Shown piece by piece: positions 1-11,419 of a stretch of 64,000 bases of DNA. The stretch's first letter is position 1. The number at the start of each line of letters is the position of its first letter. The position numbers were made by a program, and so were the translations under genes. The DNA is from Dipteronia dyeriana (taxonomy: Eukaryota; Streptophyta; Magnoliopsida; Sapindales; Sapindaceae), in assembly GCA_032871835.1 (NCBI GenBank), contig CM065301.1:14091291-14155290 (forward strand). The letters run 5' to 3'. The notes beneath the pieces are model-generated. The model worked only from the letters and a program-made list of their open reading frames with translations. It was not told the origin of the DNA and made no database searches.

Positions 1-490
1 GCCAAAAATAGCAAAATCACAAAAGTTACGGAAATAAAAATATACTAATTACCATAAACAAGTCGGAATTAACGGTAGACGATTCTGGCTTGTCAAAGTC
101 AACTTATGACAAAAATGGAAATTTCTCAAAAAAGAAATAATTGCGATTTCGGGACCTAAATGATGGAATTTGGCCGAAAATGGACGTGCCTCAACACTAA
201 AGATATTGACCTCTGAAGATCTCACCGATTCCTTTCAATTAAGGTCATTTAATCTTAGATTTAGGATGATCCCACCAAACCATGTAGGACTCAACCACTT
301 GTTCTACATAACTCTCATAGTCTCATTTAAGATTTTATTATTATTATTATTATTTAACATATATAGCGAGAGAACACTGAGCAGGGAAGTGGAAATTAAC
401 TGCGTTTCATGTACACCAACTACTTAACCTGCCTCGGGTCCCTGTATTAACTTTTCTGTACATCATCAGTCATCACATACTTATAACTCT
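1..490. other. Left-edge intergenic / upstream region
   Basis: AT-rich non-coding DNA upstream of the Ole e 1-like gene. A short TTA trinucleotide run lies near 337-353. A small open frame at 170-427 has no family resemblance and is treated as chance. The last 100 bases probably hold the promoter of the downstream gene. Confidence 0.6.
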
Positions 491-502
491 GTGTATATAT
501 AA
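491..502 (+). promoter_or_regulatory. TATA box of the Ole e 1-like gene
   Basis: The run GTATATATAAG lies about 70 bases before the ATG at 567. A transcription start some 30 bases further on would give a short pyrimidine-rich leader (TCTTCTCTTCACA) typical of plant genes. The position is inferred from sequence only. Confidence 0.6.
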
Positions 503-566
503 GCTGCATTGTTGCCATCTTCTCTTCACAATAATTTCTTTTCAGTTTTTACATATTCAGGCTTCA

Positions 567-1477
567 ATGGCAGTTACTCCGATGATCACAGCTCTTCTCT
601 TTGCGTTGGCTCTCTCAACTTTCAAGCTCTCCGCATCCCAAGTCGTCAAGGGGAAGCTTTCTTGCCTGGACTGTGTCACCGATAACGACTTCTCGGGTAA
701 AAAAATACGCTTTCAAGTATACGTCGCTTTATGTGTTGAAGTTTCAAATTATTGATTTTTTTTTTTATGTTTAAATTTAAACTTTCGAATCTGATTGTTA
801 ATTTATTGAACAATATCAAAACCATCTTAATCAATCTATCCATATCTTTGCATTATAAGTAAATGTTGATTATTTTGTGACATGGACCCCGATTTAACAA
901 AACCATCTTAATCAATCAGTCGTTTTTTATATTTAAATTTAAGCTTTCGAGTATAATAATTAATTCCTTGAGCGGTGTCAAAACCATATCTTTGCATTAT
1001 AAGTAAATGCGAGTATTTTTGTGATATGGACCCTGATTTAACAAACCCATCTTAATCAAATCAGGAATTAAGGTTCTTGTGAAGTGCGACCATGTGAAGA
1101 AGTTGGCTATGGCGACCACCAAAGGCTCCGGCTCATTCAAGGTTGAGCTTCCATCAGACACCACAAAAAACAGTCCCATTCAGCACCATAGTTGCCATGC
1201 CAAGCTTTTTGGTGCACCAGTCAAGCTCTATGCTTCAAACAAAAACATCATGTCCAAGATTGTCAAAGACAACAAATCTGCTAACTCATACAAAATTTCA
1301 ACTCCTCTAGCCTTCTCCATCTCATGCCCTTCAACATTGATGAAGAATGGAAAATGTGGGGCCACAGACAATGTTGTAGGTTCATCAAAGACCGTTGATC
1401 TGCCTCTGCCAAATGAGTGGGGCCTAGCACCATCTAGCTATTACGTTCCTTTCTTCCCCATCATTGGTATTCCTTAA
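567..1477 (+). CDS. Pollen Ole e 1 / extensin-like secreted protein (2 exons)
   Basis: Exon 1 is 567-696 and exon 2 is 1065-1477, split by a GT-AG intron (697-1064). The join is in frame (phase 1) and reads SGIKVLVKCDH, a typical Ole e 1 domain passage. The product is about 180 residues. It starts with a hydrophobic signal peptide of about 24 residues (MAVTPMITALLFALALSTF), followed by VVKGKLSCLDC and cysteines in the KCDH, HSCHAK, ISCPS and GKCG contexts, which form disulfides in this family. The tail LAPSSYYVPFFPIIGIP is common in extensin-like members. Members are secreted and cell-wall associated; no enzymatic activity is known. No frameshift or internal stop is seen, so this is the only apparently intact host gene in the window. 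Expression and exact role cannot be told from sequence. Confidence 0.9.
753..1062 (+). repeat. Tandem duplication inside the Ole e 1-like intron
   Basis: Two diverged copies fill most of the intron, about 753-918 and 921-1062. Both contain TTTAAATTTAA, CTTTCGA, TCAAAACCAT, ATATCTTTGCATTATAAGTA, GACC and GATTTAACAAA followed by CCATCTTAATCAA, in the same order. The duplication copied the 3' end of the intron, so a decoy splice acceptor (AATCAATCAG, ending near 919) lies upstream of the real one. Confidence 0.85.
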
Positions 1478-2463
1478 TTAGTTTGATATCACTAGTAATT
1501 CATATATATATATATATAGTTTGTGTGTGTTTAATATGTAGTAGCATATTTTGTTGGTTTATATTGTCTTTTGTTTGGGGATTGCATTTGGAAGTTTCAA
1601 GTAGTTGTACGAGAGCGAAGTCATGTATTTTTAGCTTAAGCAAGCTTTATTTTCTTTCTTGTTTAAAATAATTAAGTATATATAAGTTCTATTATTGATT
1701 CTTGAAAAAGTTATAAGTTATTGCTCCATTTTAATTTCTCTTCTGTTTTGATGGTACCTTAAATATTGAATCAAATCCTATATGATAAAGAAAAATAGAA
1801 CAATTACCCTACCCGTCAATTTAATACAATGTTAGTCCGCTTAGATCGGGAGAGTATATACTGTTTAGACATGATTTGAACTATTGCAATTAATTTGGTG
1901 GTTTTGTGAGGACTATACCATCGGGCTACTCTAGTAGTACTAGTGTTGGGTTTATATAAAAATATCAAAATTCTAAGAAAGGAGTTACAACAACTTACAA
2001 ATCTCTTTTAATATTTTTTAGAATAATGTTAATTTATCTAAGTTTGGTATCCAAATCTGGTGTCCAAATGTGGTAATACTTCAGTCCATTCATCATTTAA
2101 ATGAACGGACTAGAGTGTTGTCACATTATTTGAACATCAAATTTAAACAAAATAGCATTACTCTGTTTTTTTAGTGGCTCTAATAATAAATTTTCTGTAA
2201 TATAAATATTGACACCCCAAAATAATACATTTCACACCTACTTTCGACCTTAGAATTGAGGGGGTCTATTTAACTTTATATTGGTGAATTGAGGTCGGGC
2301 GGGATGCGGGGTATGTGCTAAAAAGAAAAATAATAATAAAATGGTCATATTATTATTCAACACACCCATGACCCATCAAAATTCAAATGTAACCTCCATA
2401 AAGAAATTAACTCTCCATATTATTATTTTTATAACTACACACATTTACCATTCTTCCTCATAT
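1478..2463. other. 3' flank of the Ole e 1-like gene and intergenic DNA
   Basis: AT-rich sequence with a (TA)n run at 1503-1518. No further gene is seen. A fold-back MITE lies inside it (separate entry). It ends with the trinucleotide TAT, which is the target-site duplication of the CACTA element. Confidence 0.6.
2020..2164. mobile_element. Fold-back MITE (about 145 bp)
   Basis: The segment is a long imperfect palindrome. Its left arm (AATAATG, then AAGTTTGGTATCCAAAT) matches the reverse complement of the right arm (AGTAATGCT, then AAATTTGATGTTCAAAT). The arms meet at AGTCCRTTCAT, CATTTAA, ATGAACGGACT. The flanks ATATTTTTTA and TGTTTTTTTA resemble a degenerate 9-10 bp target duplication. There is no coding capacity. 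The superfamily is not certain. Confidence 0.6.
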
Positions 2464-2830
2464 CACTACAAGAAAAATAGGCTTTAGGGACGGAATTTTT
2501 TGGGACAAATAAAATTCATCCTAATAGAACATCTATTGGGACGTAAAAACAAATTCGTCCCTAAAAATTTCAAACCCGAAAAAAAAACCTATAGGGACGA
2601 AACAAATTATCCGTCCCTAAAAATGACAAGCCCGACGAGACTTTTAGGAACGAAAATACTTGTCCCAATAGAATGTCTATTAGGACGGAAAAAAAAATAT
2701 CCCTAAAAAGTGCAAAAATATCAAGACTTTTAGGGATGAAAATAATTTGTTCCAATAGAATGTGTATTGGGACAAAATAAATTATTCATTCCAATAGGAT
2801 GTATATTGGGACGAAAATTATTCTTCTCTA
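2464..2830. repeat. CACTA left subterminal repeat array
   Basis: About ten short motifs in both orientations, such as TTTAGGGACG, TATTGGGACG and the inverse CGTCCCTAAA, spaced roughly 20-45 bases apart. In CACTA elements such arrays are transposase binding sites. Open frames running through this array are chance products. Confidence 0.8.
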
Positions 2831-3087
2831 AAAGTTTGATTTTTTTTAAAAAAAATAATTATAGCCTTGGAGAATTATTAAAACAAAAATAATATTTGTT
2901 GTTGATAATGATTTATCGGGATTATATTTTTATTTTTTTATCTTCTTTTTTTTTAAAAGTTTTTCCTAAGAGACATAATTAAATTCTTTTCACTTTTTTA
3001 TATTAATGACTATAGATTAATTCAAAAATTATGAAAAATTATATATATATATATATATATTATAAATATTATAATAAGAATCTAAAA

Positions 3088-3322
3088 TGCAAAACCACTT
3101 TCTAGAAAAGTTGTTGTATATTTATATTTTTCTTTTATGATAGGAATTCAAATCTTACATTTGTCTATTAAATTGAAAAAAGTAAAGAAAGTCTCTATAT
3201 TCCATGCAAACCACTTTCTAGAAAAGTTGTTATATATTTATCCTTCCATTTTGTGATAGAAATTCAAATCCTACATTTGTCTATTAAATTGAAAAATATA
3301 AAGAAATTTTATTTATTCCATA
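3088..3322. repeat. Tandem duplication, about 116-bp unit, inside the CACTA element
   Basis: Two copies (about 3088-3205 and 3206-3322) share ACCACTTTCTAGAAAAGTTG, then ATTCAAATC, ACATTTGTCTATTAAATTG and a trailing ATTCCAT. No coding content. The rest of 2830-3375 is plain AT-rich sequence with an (AT)n run at 3041-3060. Confidence 0.85.
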
Positions 3323-3379
3323 TACGATTAAGGATAGACCATTTGATATGACAATATATGTTTTTTTTAAATAGTTTAA

Positions 3380-3600
3380 TTGCACATTATCTCTTAGTGG
3401 GGCTGGTAATGTACCTCTCTTCCACATAAGTGGTGGGGAGTTCAAACCGGGGGTTTTCTTCCCAAGTTATGGGAAGTAGTTATCTCCCATTATGGGCCTA
3501 AATATCTAGGCGCACGTATGTGTATATAAATTCATACGGGTATTAACCGGCCCAAAGCAAGGTTAATACTTGACCGAATTGTATACACATCTGTAATGGT
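3380..3600 (+). mobile_element. tRNA-derived SINE-like segment
   Basis: TAGTGGGGCTGG (3395-3406) matches a Pol III A box with about two mismatches. GTTCAAACC (3440-3448) fits the B box consensus GWTCRANNC exactly. Their spacing (45 bases) is that of a tRNA gene. A unique non-tRNA body follows. The 3' end and target duplication could not be fixed, so limits are approximate. Confidence 0.5.
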
Positions 3601-3860
3601 AAACATGTGATGATTATATGGTTTTACATATGAATAATAAGTCGATCCAAAGATAGATTTATTATTTGACATTAATTATTGTCAATGTTTGATCACTACA
3701 ACAAGAGTATCACTTACAATTAATATTACTGTCCAAAGACTTGATATTAATGATGTGCTAGGTATCTTGAGATGGGATTTACCATTATTTGAATTTGTTG
3801 ATTATTATATTTGGTTATTAATGTGAGCATGTTTGTTTGTTTGTTTTGTACTCTTTACAG

Positions 3861-4530
3861 CTAGTGTTTCTTCTATATCTGCTAATATCAACTATATACC
3901 TGTACTTAATGGGACCAACTTTAAGGATTGGAAGGAGAACATTGATATTGTTCTTGGCTGCATGGATCTTTGAGAAGTGGGATCACTCAAATTGCATAAG
4001 TCTTATGATCATGAAGCGCGGCATTCTGGAGGTATTTACGGGTGAGGTATCTGAAAAGATAACCTAAGCCAAAGAGTTCCTAGCCGAAATTGAAAATCGT
4101 TTTATGAAAAACGATAAGGCAGAAACAAGCACACTTTTGCAAAGCTTGATTCTATGAAGTACAATGGCAAATGGAACATAAAAGAGTACGCTATGGAAAT
4201 ATCTCATATTGCTTCTAAGCTTAAGGCATTGAAGCTCGAGCTGTCTAACGACTTGCTTGTGCATTTGGTATTAATATCATTTCCTGCACAATACATTTAG
4301 TTTAAGGTCATTTACAACTGTCAAAAGGGGAAATGGACTCTTAATGAGCTCATTTCTTACTGTGTGCAAGAGGAAGAGAGACTGAAGCGAGACAAGACCG
4401 AAAGTGCTCATTTGACTAGCACCTCTAAGGATAAGGACAAAAAGAGAAAGAATAATGAAGCTGCTAAGGGTCCAGCTCAAAAGAAACATCAGCAGGATAA
4501 AAGAAGATTGTTTCTTTTGTAACAAGTCTG
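3861..4530 (+). pseudogene. copia gag (broken)
   Basis: The frame starting just after the splice-acceptor-like CTCTTTACAG (ends 3860) reads into YIPVLNGTNFKDW, the conserved copia gag N-terminus. A deletion after GCMD removes about 20 residues before EKWDHSN. The gag continues through HIASKLKALKLELSND and KGKWTLNEL. In-frame stops near 4068 (ITQAK becomes IT-stop) and 4299 (CAG to TAG) are both consistent with C-to-T change of glutamine codons. There is no ATG at the expected N-terminus next to the body (see the LTR exon at 8619). Confidence 0.75.
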
Positions 4531-7500
4531 GACATGTGAAGAAGGATTGTACCAAGTATCACGCTTGGCGTGCAAAGAAAGGTACGTTCTTTACTTTAGT
4601 CTGTTCTGAGGTAAATTTAGCTTCAGTACCTAGAAACACATGGTGGTTAGATTCTGGTGCTACTACTCACATTAGTGTTTCTATGCAGGGTTGCCTGAGC
4701 TACCGAAAGCCAAGTGATGCTGAAAGAAACATATTTGTGGGCGATGGAAAATCGGTAGAAGTGGAGGTGATAGGGTATTTTAGGTTGTTATTAAGATCTG
4801 GTTATTGTTTGGATTTATCAGATACTTTTATTGTACCGTCTTTTAGACGGAATTTGGTTTCAGTTTTTTTATTGGACAAGTTTGGTTATTATTGTTCATT
4901 TGGAAACAATCAATTCAGTTTATCTGTAAATTCAAATGTTGTTGGAACTGGTTCTTTATGTGTATATGACAACTTATATTTGCTTGATACAATCGTTTCT
5001 CATAATGAAACCTTGCATGTGGAATCACGAGGTACTAAACGCAAACTATGCACAGAAAATTCAGCCACATTATGGCACAACCGCTTAGGTCACATCTCTA
5101 AGACTAGAGTTGAGCGGCTTGTGTCTGATGGGATTTTAGATTCCCTTGAATTTACAGACTTTGATGTTTGTATTGATTGCATCAAGGGAAAACATACCAA
5201 AATAAAGAAAATAGGTGCAACCGGAACTACAGATGTCTTAGAATTGATACATACGGATATATGTGGTCCATTCCCTACGGCTTCTTGGAATGGTCAACAG
5301 TATTTTATATCATTCATAGACGATTACTCATGTTATGGGTACCTATTTCTCATTTGAATGAGAAATCACAGTTTTTGGACGTGTTCAAAACATTTAAAGT
5401 TGAAGTTGAGAACCAACTCAACAAAAGAATAAACAGTGTCAGGTCTGACCGTGGTGGTGAATACTACTGTAGATATGACGGTTCAGGTGAACAACGTCCA
5501 AGACCATTTGCTAAATTCCTAGAGGAATGTGGAATCGTCCCACATTACACCATGCCAGGGTCACTTAGCATGAATGGTGTACCTGAAAGGCGAAACCGAA
5601 CTCTTAAGGATATGGTAAGGAAAATGATTTGTCATTCCACCTTACCAGAGTCACTCTGGGGAGAAACACTCAAAACAACAGCTTATATTCTGAACCGAGT
5701 GCCAACTAAAGCAGCTGCAAAAACACCTTATGAGTTTTGGACAGGCAAAAAGCCGAGTCTAAAGCATTTTCACATTTGGGGATGCCCAGCTAAGGCAAGG
5801 CCTTACGGGCCACATGCAAAGAAATTGGACTCCAAAACTGTGAGCAGCTACTTCATTGGCTACTCTGAGCAATCAAGGGGCTATAAGTTTTATGATCCCA
5901 CACTTAGGTCAATTTTTGAAACGAAAACTGCAATATTTTTTGAGGATGTTGAGTTTGGGGGGAGAAATAAGGTTAGAGACAATGTCTTTGAGGAAGAATC
6001 GGTTTTGATTCCTACTATCGCTTTTGACAATGTGCAGGTTTCTATACCTGTCATTGATCAAGAAGCAAATTTGGATCCTCAATCAGACAATGTTGAACAA
6101 CCCCCCATTCAAGATGAGATAATTTTTCCAGAGGAACAAACTCAACAACCTCAAGAACCAGTGCCATTAAGGCGATCCACTAGAGAAAGGAGAAATGATA
6201 TTCCGGACGATTTTTACGTATTTCACCAGGAACATGAGGAAGACATTGGAATGATGGAAAATGATCCAATCAACTTCCATCAAGCCATGCAGGGTTCCAA
6301 CTCTCAAAAATGGATTGATGCCATGAATGAGGAATATAAGTCTATGCAAGACAATAAGGTTTGGGAACTTGTACCATTGCCAGAAGGTGCGAAGCCCATT
6401 GGTTGTAAATGGATATTTAAAACCAAAAAGGATTCGAAAGGTAATGTGGAGAGGTATAAGACTCCTCTTGTAGCTAAAGGATGTATCCAAAAGGAAAGGA
6501 TTGACTATAAAGAGACTTTCTCTCCAGTTTCAACGAAAGACTCTTTTAGGACAATCATGGCACTTGTTGCACATTTTGATCTTGAGCTTCATCAGATGGA
6601 TGTCAAGACGGTGTATTCAGTGGTGACATTGACGAAACAATTTATATGGTGCAACCAGAAAACTTTGAGTCGGGAGACCCAAAGAATATGGTTTGCAATT
6701 TGACAAAATCTATTTATGGACTCAAGCAAGCTTCCCGTCAGTGGTACCATAGTTTCATCAAGTGATTATCTCGTTTGGTTTTGAGATAAACATTGTTGAT
6801 AATTGTGTGTATCACAAATTCAGTAGGAGTAAGTACATATTCCTGGTTTTATATGTCGATGACATACTGCTTGCCACAAATGATATAGGCATGTTGCATG
6901 AAACCAAGAGATATCTATCAAATAATTTTGAGATTAAAGATCTTTGTGACACCTCTTTTGTGTTAGGGATTCAGATACAACGAGATCGTTCTCGGGGTAT
7001 TCTTGGATTATCACAAAGAAGCTATATCGATACAGTGCTCAAAAGGTTTGGCATGCAGGACAGCAAACCAGGTGACACCATGTCGTTAAGGGAGACAATT
7101 TCAGTCTCAACCAGTGCCCTAAAAGTAACCTTGAAGTTAAGGAAATGCAGAAGATTTCCTATGCATCAGCTGTAGGGAGTCTAATGTATGCTCAGGTGTG
7201 TACACGTCTTGATATTGTGTACATTGTTGGTATGTTAGGTAGATATTTAAGTAACCCTGGAATGGATCATTGGATAGCAGCCAAGCGGGTTATGAGGTAT
7301 TTGAAGAGAATAAAAGATTACATGCTTACATATAGGAGATCGGATCAATTTGAGATCATAGGGTATTCCGACTCCAATTTTGATGGATGTCAAGACAGTA
7401 GGAGATCCACATCAGGCTACATATACCTGTTGGCTGGTGGAGCTATTTGTTGAAAGAGTGCCAAATAGACACTCATAGCTTCTTCCATCATGGCAGCAGA

Positions 7501-7825
7501 GTTTATAGCATGCTATGAGGCATCTAACCATGGAATATGGCTGCGGAATTTTGTCACTGGGCTGCGCATTCTGGAGGGTGTTGAAAGACCACTCAAACTA
7601 TATTGTCTATATTCTAACAACAATAGGAGCTCATCTAATTCAAAGCATATTGACATTAAGTTCCTAGTTGTGAAGGAAAGAGTACAGAGTGGACATATAT
7701 CCATAGAGCACATTGGGACAAACTCCATGATAGCGGATCCGCTTACAAAGGGATTACCACCCAAGGTCTTTCATGAGCACATTGCTCATATATGTGTTAT
7801 TTTGTGTGAGGATATCACATTATAG
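4455..7825 (+). pseudogene. copia pol: protease-integrase-RT-RNase H (frameshifted)
   Basis: A CX2CX4HX4C zinc knuckle (4509-4550) precedes the aspartic protease motif WWLDSGATTH (about 4641-4670). The integrase N-terminal zinc finger (HNRLGH...CX2C) and catalytic core follow, with [14 protein letters not shown] and, after a frameshift near 5356, the third acidic residue in [11 protein letters not shown] begins around [13 protein letters not shown] (about 6310). It shifts frame near 6615 and again near 6760, and carries LYVDDILLATND (about 6860). RNase H covers about 7340-7825, with GYSDSNFDG and a stop near 7453. At least four frame breaks make it non-functional. The acidic stretch after integrase is the usual copia spacer. 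Confidence 0.9.
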
Positions 7826-8255
7826 TGGGAGTTTGTATAATTTTGTATTTTATTGCTCTATATTTTTATTTTGGATATACTTATGCATTTATGTATTTGG
7901 ATATTTTCTGATTAGAAATAAAGTATTCGGTTAATTACACTCTGTTACATTATGTTAAGTTTTGATCTCACTAAGGAATAAAGTAGGACCAGTTGGAATA
8001 GACATGTATAGTTCACATTGTATGTAATTTCCATGCTACGCATCCATGATTGATCTATGTCATTTGGTTATGTTGGTATACATGACCATTGATGGGTTTA
8101 GTCACGCTAAATGTGTCGAAAACCGTTTTGATCCTATGTCAGCATAATCAATGGACGAGATTGTTCGGATATACCCTAAAATTGTGATAGCAAAATTTTG
8201 GAATTCATAAAGTCATACACATTTTTAGAGTTACATATGTTGCCCAATGGGAGAT

Positions 8256-8719
8256 TGTTGGAAAAATTCCATCATTTGGGGACACACATGTGAATATTAA
8301 ATGTGTGGTGCTATCTTTTGGTTAAACCTAAATTAAAGTGATCTAACTAAGATTTAAAGTTTTAAGGCTTAAAGGTATAATTGTTATGGAATTAATGTGT
8401 AGATACCAGAGTGCTATTTCTAATTTGTTGAGGGGCCGAATTAGAAATAGTCAACATATAATAATTTGATTATTATATATATTTAGGGTTATGGTCCCCA
8501 AATTACACGATACTTTTGTTTTCTCTGTATCCCCATCAACAGAGCAAAATAGAACACGGTAGGGTTCATAAAGGTCGTGATAATTTGGAAGATCACACCC
8601 GTTCACAAATCTCCAGTAATGGATTCAGGTACACTTCCGCTTATCAATTATCTCTACTTTTCTCTTGAATTGATATGGGTTAGTAATATGTTCAGTAGGG
8701 TTTGATTAAGTATGATATA
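8256..8719 (+). repeat. copia 3' LTR (interrupted by gypsy A)
   Basis: It begins TGTTGGAAAAATTCC directly after a purine-rich tract (AATGGGAGA), the expected primer for plus-strand synthesis. The R/U5 part contains a short ATG exon, ATGGATTCAG (8619-8628), followed by GTACAC, a plausible splice donor. The LTR is cut at 8719 by element A and probably ends near 20630 (GAAACA). With no second LTR, its exact end is uncertain. Confidence 0.65.
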
Positions 8720-9577
8720 TGTCGTATGTAAAATCTACCAAACAAACACGTCATCAATAAGAGAGAGAAAACTGCCAGGTGGACGCCCAAAAAGGAAATC
8801 AGGAAATATTCAATAAAACACTATGAGAGAAGAAGCCCGAGTAGACAAGCATTAAGGCAAGACATGCTCGGAATCAACTAAATCAACTAAATCAATTAAA
8901 CACACTCGGGGATAGTAGAGACATTCTTTACTCGGGATCAGGAGACGTCACTCGGGCTAACACATCATACCATATTCGGGATAAACATGCCAACTGAGTA
9001 AGAAGTCTACTTAGTAGGCCACGAGTTAAGTTATGCAAGGTTTCTTATCGAAGATGGACTCTAAAGAAGAAAGAGAATGTCAAGCATAAAGGGTTCCTCA
9101 TCTGAGAACACTTCTACTTCTTCGAGACTACTCCTTATAAAAGTCCAAATCGGATTATGCTACCAGAGTCACATTTAATCTCAAAACCAGCTTCTGAAAC
9201 GGGAAAGAAGAAAAATCTACTTCAAACAAGTAACCAAAGTCACGATTAAATACAAAGATTCATTACTTGTACAAGGCAGATTAGGGCTCTATAAACATAA
9301 ATAGACCTATAATCTCGCCAAAAAAGATATAGACAGCAAGCAACAGAAAAATACAGAGAGAAAAAGAGAGATCGAGAGCTTGTAAACTTCTTATTTTCAT
9401 AGTAGATTTTGGCCCGGTTGATCCTTCAACCACCCGTGGATATTTCTCCGGATACGGAGTTTTACCACGTAAAACTTGTGTCTTGGTTACTCTCTCTAAA
9501 ATCTCTCTCTTTGAATTGATAGCCGAAATCCAATCATTATTGGCTTTTCTGACACGATCCAGAAATCAACGTCAACA
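8720..9577 (+). repeat. 5' LTR of gypsy A (858 bp)
   Basis: It runs from TGTCGTATG to GTCAACA. It holds the conserved R/U5 block CCACCCGTGGA and GGAGTTTTACCACGT, which also occurs in the LTRs of elements B and C and groups all three as one family. Confidence 0.95.
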
Positions 9578-9579
9578 AT

Positions 9580-9598
9580 TGGCGCTAGAATGAGGGGT
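9580..9598 (+). other. Primer binding site of gypsy A
   Basis: TTGGCGCTAGAATGAGGGG follows the LTR by two bases and starts with the TGG that pairs with a tRNA 3' end. The same position in B and C (reverse strand) has related sequence. The primer tRNA was not identified. Confidence 0.65.
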
Positions 9599-9621
9599 GA
9601 ACCTCCGATTTAGTAGAAGCA

Positions 9622-11261
9622 ATGGCAGGAAGTAGAAGCAGTTCTGGGAATGGCCAAAAATCACCGGATAATTTCCATATAGGCAGTACATCACGAAATC
9701 CTGCAACAAACACGGAAAACCAACCTACGCACCTGGTAAGGGTCCAGCAAGTTCCTCCAACCAACAGAGACCTGACGATGCATTTTCGAGAGGCGTTGCA
9801 ACAATTGGTGGCAGTCGCAGCCAGAGAAGGGGTTGACCTACTGGCTGCAGAAACGCAAAACCCAAATCCTCCACCTGTAAGGCTTCGCTCGGTGGTAGTA
9901 GGACTAGGAATAACTATACCGAAAACTGGAAGGAACTCTACCCAAATCTACCAGACTGGACGTGAGACGTCTGAAGAAGAACGACCACTCCAAAAGCAGG
10001 ATCGGGATCAGACAGTCCGTACTAGACACCGCAAGCATGACCGTCACAGAGATCGGTCGTCATTAGAAGATAGAAATCGGCCTCATCGTAAACGTCATCA
10101 CGGAATCATGCAAGAAACTCGGCATCAAAGTGAAGGGCCAGAAAGAATGATAGTTACCCAACGGTTCAACCGTCGGGGAAGCCCCGTGGGGGACAGAGAT
10201 GGCATGATCCAGAGCCTAACTCAAGAAGTTGAGAATAATAGACGTCACATGGGCATTGGTCTGACGTTATGGCTACAATAATTTATCTGACGATGACTCT
10301 GACAGTCCATTCACCAAGGATATTTTGCGGACCCCTTTCCCAGAAAGGTTCAGGATGCCGCACGTGGAGCAGTTTAAAAAAGACACTGACCCAAAAGAGC
10401 ACGTGAGACGCTATAAAAGTGACATGGCCCAGTGTGCCCATAGCAATCTCTTACTATGTCTCAATTTCCCACAAACTCTGGGAGACATAGGTTCGAGGTG
10501 GTTCAGAAGGTTGCCCTCAGCAAGCATCAAAATTTTCAGTGAACTGAGCAGAAGCTTCTCAAGGCAATTCCTTAGTAATGTTCACAGGAAGATGTCAGTG
10601 GCTCACCTTGCTCAAATAAAACAAGGAAAAGATGAGTCACTGAAGAAATACCTATGGAGATTCAGCCAAGCGGTATCAGAGATTGGCAGTGCAAACGATG
10701 AAGCAATAATTGTTGCATTCATCAACAACCTGCAGAATGGAAGGCTATCTTTTGATTTGAGAAGAGCTCGGCTGACCAGGTATGCTGAAATGATGGATAT
10801 GGAGGGAGGATACGCACTGGCCGAGGAAGAAGAGTTAGCTACAGGAGGAAGCTATATGCATGGAGGAAAGCCCGAGCAGAAGGATGCCGAATCCAAAGGG
10901 CATAATCAAAAGGGAAAACAGAAAGGAAACGGCAAGGAGAAAAGCAAAGAAGGGGGCAATGGGCGTAATGCTGAACAATCCACAGAAAAATACCGAGGTA
11001 AATGAACCAATTATACCCCTCTTAGAAAAAACAAGAAGAAATCCTGGCCATCCTAGAAGAAAAGAACATGGTGCAAGAACCACGACGACATTCTCAATTT
11101 ACCCGGAAAGGTACAACCAAGTATTGCAGATTTCATAAGAAAACCGGTCACGAGACTTCTAAGTGTTTACAGCTCAGAGATTACATAGAGACTCTTATTC
11201 GGGAAAGGCACCTGTGGGATGTAATCTTGAAAAAAAGATGAGAGAGCAGAAACTAAGAAAT
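9622..11261 (+). pseudogene. gag of gypsy A (frameshifted)
   Basis: Starts at ATG 9622 (MAGSRSSSGN). An Arg/His/Asp-rich N-terminal part runs to about 10250, where loss of two bases shifts the frame. The capsid part follows (10283-11005), with HVEQFKKDTDPKEHVRRYK, CLNFPQTLGD and the IKQGKDESLKKYL region, typical of retrotransposon gag. A lysine-rich stretch and a zinc-knuckle variant CX2HX4HX4C (11125-11166) come next in another frame, with histidine replacing the second cysteine. Plant Tat-type gags often have this form. Gag packages the RNA in virus-like particles; this copy cannot yield an intact protein. Confidence 0.8.
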
Positions 11262-11419
11262 AGGTTAAGGCTGATCTCAACCTTGGTCAAAACCAAAGAA
11301 TCAGCCCCGAAGCCAATCATGTAATACATACAATATTTGGGGGACCATCTACTGGGAAAAGCAACCGAGAACGAACTCAGGAAATCAGGGAAGCAGTAGA
11401 AGCAAGGAATAATTTTGAC

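Larger units (their letters stand above)
3600..8719 (+). mobile_element. Ty1-copia retrotransposon, decayed, no 5' LTR found
   Basis: Domain order is gag, CCHC zinc knuckle, protease, integrase, RT, RNase H, which defines Ty1-copia. A 3' LTR follows from 8256. Neither a matching 5' LTR nor a primer binding site is visible upstream of the gag leader, where a SINE-like segment sits instead, so the copy is 5'-truncated or rearranged. Its 3' LTR is interrupted at 8719 by gypsy element A and may resume for a few bases after 20624. Several frameshifts and stops make it inactive. Confidence 0.85.

Noticed and set aside
170..427. 85-residue open frame at the left edge
   Set aside because: No recognisable domain; leucine run comes from a TTA repeat; no promoter or intron context.
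2500..2755. Small open frames near the CACTA left end
   Set aside because: They run through the subterminal repeat motifs and have no protein similarity.
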